A stretch of 9,229 bases of DNA from Bacteroidales bacterium (GTDB lineage Bacteria > Bacteroidota > Bacteroidia > Bacteroidales > DTU049): positions 9,669 to 18,897 of the forward strand of contig JASEGF010000013.1 of NCBI GenBank assembly GCA_030017935.1. Reading direction: 5' to 3'. The notes beneath the pieces were generated by a model. It saw nothing but the letters and a program-made list of their open reading frames with translations, was not told the origin of the DNA and made no database searches. Below, in pieces: positions 7,241 to 9,229 of this stretch. The position numbers were made by a program, and so were the translations under genes. Within the stretch, counting starts at the first letter, position 1; the number at the start of each line of letters is the position of its first letter.

Positions 7241-8200
7241 TTATACAGTAATAATAATTTTATCAGCAGCATTTATATCAGATAATATTTGATACACCAC
7301 TTGCATTTGCTTCTCATATTGTGGTGATGACAGATCTACTACATGTAGTAAGATATCTGCTTCATTAACTTCTGCTAAAGTAGACTTAAAAGATTCTATC
7401 AAAAATGTTGGTAATTTTCGGATAAAACCCACTGTATCACTAAGTAAAAAACTTACATCTTTTATCATTACTTTTCTAGTTGTCGTATCTAAGGTGGCAA
7501 AAAGTTTATCTTGTACCAAAACATCAGATTTACTTAATAAATTCATTATAGTAGATTTCCCGACATTAGTATAGCCTATTAGAGTAGCTCTCACAATAGA
7601 TTGTCTATGCTTTCGCTGAGTTTGTTTTTGTTTGTCCATCTCAGCTAATTGTTTTTTTAATTTATTTATTTTATCCCTTATTATACGTCTATCAGTTTCT
7701 ATTTCTTCCTCACCAGGACCTCGCATACCTATACCTCCTCGTTGTTTAGAAAGATGTGTCCACATCCTTGTCAGTCTAGGTAACAAATATTCATATTGGG
7801 CTAATTCTACCTGTGCTTTTGCTATTGCAGTTTTGGCATGATCTGCGAAAATATCTAAGATTAAATTTGTTCTATCTATTATTTTGCAATCGAATATTTT
7901 CTCTAAATTTCTAATTTGTGATGGAGATAGCTCATCATCAAAAATTACTGTATCTATATCATTTGTTTTAACAAAATCAGCAATTTCATCTGCCTTGCCT
8001 TTGCCAACAAAATATCTTGCATCGATTTTGCTAAGATTTTGATAAAATACTTTCACAACTTCTGCATTTGCTGAGCTAGCTAAAAAAGCTAACTCCTCTA
8101 TAAATTCTTCTGTTTCTTCTTTAGATTGTCCTGGCAGTGAAACACCAACGAGGACGCATCTCTCTCGATTCTTTAATAATGATATGTTTTGTGGTTTCAA
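7241..8200 (-). CDS. hflX: GTPase HflX, frame ends early before the G4 motif
   Basis: HflX is a ribosome-associated GTPase that splits stalled or hibernating 70S ribosomes under stress. Residues about 15-150 are the N-terminal HflX domain (VGVSLPGQSKEE, then YFVGKGKADEI, VIFDDELSPSQIRNLE, and DRTNLILDIFADHAKT). The glycine-rich RGGIGMRGPGEEEIETDRR (154-172) leads into a coiled-coil at about 173-200. The G domain follows with G1 GYTNVGKST (209-217), G2 TTTR (239-242) and G3 DTVG (255-258). The frame then stops after ADKIIITV at three consecutive TAA codons, where NKxD is expected; that motif and the rest follow in the +1 frame. As read, the product would lack G4/G5 and should not bind GTP specifically. 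The start is TTG at 8200: an in-frame TGA lies two codons upstream and no nearby ATG exists. It begins 7 bases after the stop of the small membrane protein gene, suggesting an operon with coupled translation. Confidence 0.88.
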   Translation of the reverse strand: MKPQNISLLKNRERCVLVGVSLPGQSKEETEEFIEELAFLASSANAEVVKVFYQNLSKIDARYFVGKGKADEIADFVKTNDIDTVIFDDELSPSQIRNLEKIFDCKIIDRTNLILDIFADHAKTAIAKAQVELAQYEYLLPRLTRMWTHLSKQRGGIGMRGPGEEEIETDRRIIRDKINKLKKQLAEMDKQKQTQRKHRQSIVRATLIGYTNVGKSTIMNLLSKSDVLVQDKLFATLDTTTRKVMIKDVSFLLSDTVGFIRKLPTFLIESFKSTLAEVNEADILLHVVDLSSPQYEKQMQVVYQILSDINAADKIIITV

Positions 8201-8207
8201 TTTTCAG

Positions 8208-8552
8208 TTATTTTTTATTACCAATACTTAAAAATAATAATGCAGTAGCAAAGCTAAAGCCATATAGCAACCATAAATAAGAAAAATTTAATGTAAAAAT
8301 ATCTAATATCTTGTAAAAAGACAACGTTGTAAGAGCTATACTAGAGATCAATGTAATCGTGTGTTTTTTTAGAAAACCTCCTATAAAGAGTAAAATTCCA
8401 GCAATCAAAAATAATAAATGAAAGATAAATGCTATTTCAAAAGCTGGTTTCATGTTAAAAATTATAGGAAATGAAATAGAATATACTAATAAAAGTATCA
8501 TTATTCGTAGTACCCATAAGGCTAATGGAGTAAAAGACTTTACTGGCTTCAT
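8208..8552 (-). CDS. Small four-helix inner-membrane protein, unknown function
   Basis: This 114-aa hydrophobic protein has four likely transmembrane segments at about 11-32, 38-61, 65-82 and 88-110, with short basic ends (MKPVK at the start, GNKK at the finish) that would put both termini in the cytoplasm. I do not recognise the family, and no motif or polar catalytic residue stands out within the helices. The gene starts at ATG 8552 and ends 7 bases before hflX, so the two are probably one transcript; that association alone does not define a role. It is probably real: the hydrophobic pattern is regular, a promoter-like box lies just upstream, and it fits the space before hflX without overlap. 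Confidence 0.6.
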   Translation of the reverse strand: MKPVKSFTPLALWVLRIMILLLVYSISFPIIFNMKPAFEIAFIFHLLFLIAGILLFIGGFLKKHTITLISSIALTTLSFYKILDIFTLNFSYLWLLYGFSFATALLFLSIGNKK

Positions 8553-8561
8553 TTTTTATTA

Positions 8562-8569
8562 CAAAATTA
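8562..8569 (-). promoter_or_regulatory. Candidate -7 box for the membrane protein-hflX unit
   Basis: On the minus strand it reads TAATTTTG, matching TAnnTTTG, 9 bases before the ATG at 8552. If used, the leader would be only a few bases long. It is a weak candidate because of the short distance and AT-rich context. Confidence 0.25.
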
Positions 8570-8661
8570 TTACAATTATTTTTATCACAGAATTGACTAA
8601 TTTTAAAAAAAGCTAAAAGCTATTTTAAAATACTGTGTAATTAATTAATTGAACTAGGCGA

Positions 8662-8736
8662 TTAGACAATAAATTTTCCTAAATATTTTTGGGTCAATGG
8701 AATAACTTCAAAATTAAGTTTATACCAAGTTGCGTT
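8662..8736 (-). pseudogene. Possible 3' remnant of a gene interrupted by the IS630 element
   Basis: Directly after the transposase stop and in the same frame, a short reading continues open and ends with TAA at 8664-8662. Its last residues, FEVIPLTQKYLGKFIV, look more protein-like than typical intergenic DNA here. The first few codons would belong to the IS end, and the rest could be the C-terminus of a host gene whose 5' part lies beyond the element. About 20 codons is too short to be sure, and no family is recognised. Confidence 0.2.
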
Positions 8737-8740
8737 CTAA
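8721..8740. repeat. Candidate terminus of the IS630-family element
   Basis: The sequence TATACCAAGTTGCGTTCTAA lies at the 3' edge of the transposase gene and starts with TA, the target dinucleotide duplicated by IS630/Tc1-type elements. The matching end is outside the window, so the terminus cannot be confirmed here. Confidence 0.3.
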
Positions 8741-9229
8741 TATGTAATATTAAGGTGTGGAAAATTTGTTAATGATTTAAGATATTCTGGATTAGCATTT
8801 AATCTATTTAACCCATCACATACAGCATCCACTGCATTTTTTATATTTTTAAAATATTTGTTATGTAATTCTTTTTCTCTTATATCATCCCAAATATGTT
8901 CAACGCTGTTTGTTTCTGGGCTGTATGGTGGTTGTTGTATGAAAAAAATATTAGAAGGTATTTTTAATGTTTTTGAACGATGCCATCCGGCTCCATCTAC
9001 TTGCATTATTATTTTATTTTCTGAAAATTCATTAGATATTTCCTCCAAAAATATATTCATCATTTCTGTATTTGCATATGGTAGTATTAATGAAACTGCT
9101 CTACCTAATAAAGGACATACTGCTGTATATGCATAAAAAGATTCTCGCACTATTTGTCTCTTAACTACAGGCCTTATTCCTTTGGGTGCCCAACTATGTC
9201 TTGGTATATTAACTCGTCCAAAACGTCCC
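8737..9229 (-). CDS. IS630-family transposase, C-terminal part (5' end beyond the window)
   Basis: This is a DDE_3-type (IS630/Tc1-mariner) transposase that moves its element by cut-and-paste at TA sites. The frame stays open to the right edge, starting GRFGRVNIPRHSWAPKGIRP, which is the usual sequence just after the first catalytic Asp of the family; that Asp and the N-terminal DNA-binding domain are outside the window. The second Asp is in MQVDGAGWHRS and the catalytic Glu in PPYSPETNSVEHIWD. The C-terminus ends at TAG (8739-8737) and is of normal length. The GTG at 9150 is an internal valine codon, not the true start. Nothing visible is broken, so this could be an active copy. Its end lies about 185 bases upstream of the membrane protein gene and on the same strand, so read-through into that gene and hflX is possible. 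Confidence 0.88.
   Translation of the reverse strand, partial: GRFGRVNIPRHSWAPKGIRPVVKRQIVRESFYAYTAVCPLLGRAVSLILPYANTEMMNIFLEEISNEFSENKIIMQVDGAGWHRSKTLKIPSNIFFIQQPPYSPETNSVEHIWDDIREKELHNKYFKNIKNAVDAVCDGLNRLNANPEYLKSLTNFPHLNITY

Noticed and set aside
7231..7250. Programmed ribosomal frameshifting in hflX
   Set aside because: There is no known slippery heptamer or prfB-like CTT-TGA-type site at the junction, and I know of no recoding in this family; a simple one-base insertion or sequence error explains it better.
7632..7841. Plus-strand open frame of 69 codons
   Set aside because: It is antisense to the conserved glycine-rich and coiled-coil part of hflX; no support as a gene.
8858..9136. 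Plus-strand open frame of 92 codons
   Set aside because: It is antisense to the IS630 transposase catalytic region, whose motifs are in the minus-strand frame.
1..9229. CRISPR arrays, tRNA or rRNA genes, defence or phage genes
   Set aside because: No regularly spaced repeats, no cloverleaf-like or rRNA-like stretch, and no recognisable defence or phage proteins were seen on either strand.

Overview
The window looks like a low-GC Bacteroidetes (Bacteroidota) chromosome segment. Evidence: an outer-membrane TonB-dependent receptor with the N-terminal carboxypeptidase-like beta-sandwich typical of that phylum, an S46-family dipeptidyl-peptidase, TAnnTTTG-type -7 promoter boxes upstream of several genes, and AT-rich leaders without clear Shine-Dalgarno sequences. 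Two different insertion-sequence transposases in 9 kb, plus a frameshifted housekeeping GTPase gene, suggest an IS-bearing and perhaps degrading genome. The species cannot be named from this sequence alone.

Layout. Positions 1-170 hold an AT-rich leader with a candidate promoter. Positions 171-3366 (+) carry two overlapping cell-envelope genes: a secreted 231-aa protein with a carboxypeptidase-like regulatory domain, then a TonB-dependent receptor of about 840 aa. They are probably co-transcribed. Positions 3367-3533 hold a perfect 11-bp hairpin and an odd G/A-rich island. Positions about 3534-4631 are an IS1595-like element: a full-length ISXO2-type transposase on the minus strand, flanked by similar inverted ends. 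One of its expected catalytic aspartates is replaced by lysine. Positions 4804-6981 (+) encode a secreted S46 serine peptidase with a complete His/Asp/Ser triad but an unexpected isoleucine at the position that separates DPP7-like from DPP11-like specificity.

Positions 7018-8552 (-) are a two-gene unit, transcribed towards the peptidase: a small four-helix membrane protein of unknown function, then hflX, starting on TTG. The hflX reading frame is broken by one extra base exactly before the G4 (NKxD) motif, where three TAA codons follow in a row. From 8737 to the right edge (-) lies the C-terminal part of an IS630-family transposase whose 5' end is outside the window. A short open tail beyond its stop may be the remains of a gene it interrupted.

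The receptor, its small partner and the S46 peptidase are all envelope or periplasmic proteins that could serve nutrient and peptide uptake, but nothing in the sequence ties them into one pathway. I see no convincing undescribed multi-gene system. The points most worth following are the hflX frameshift, the altered transposase catalytic site and the S46 specificity residue.
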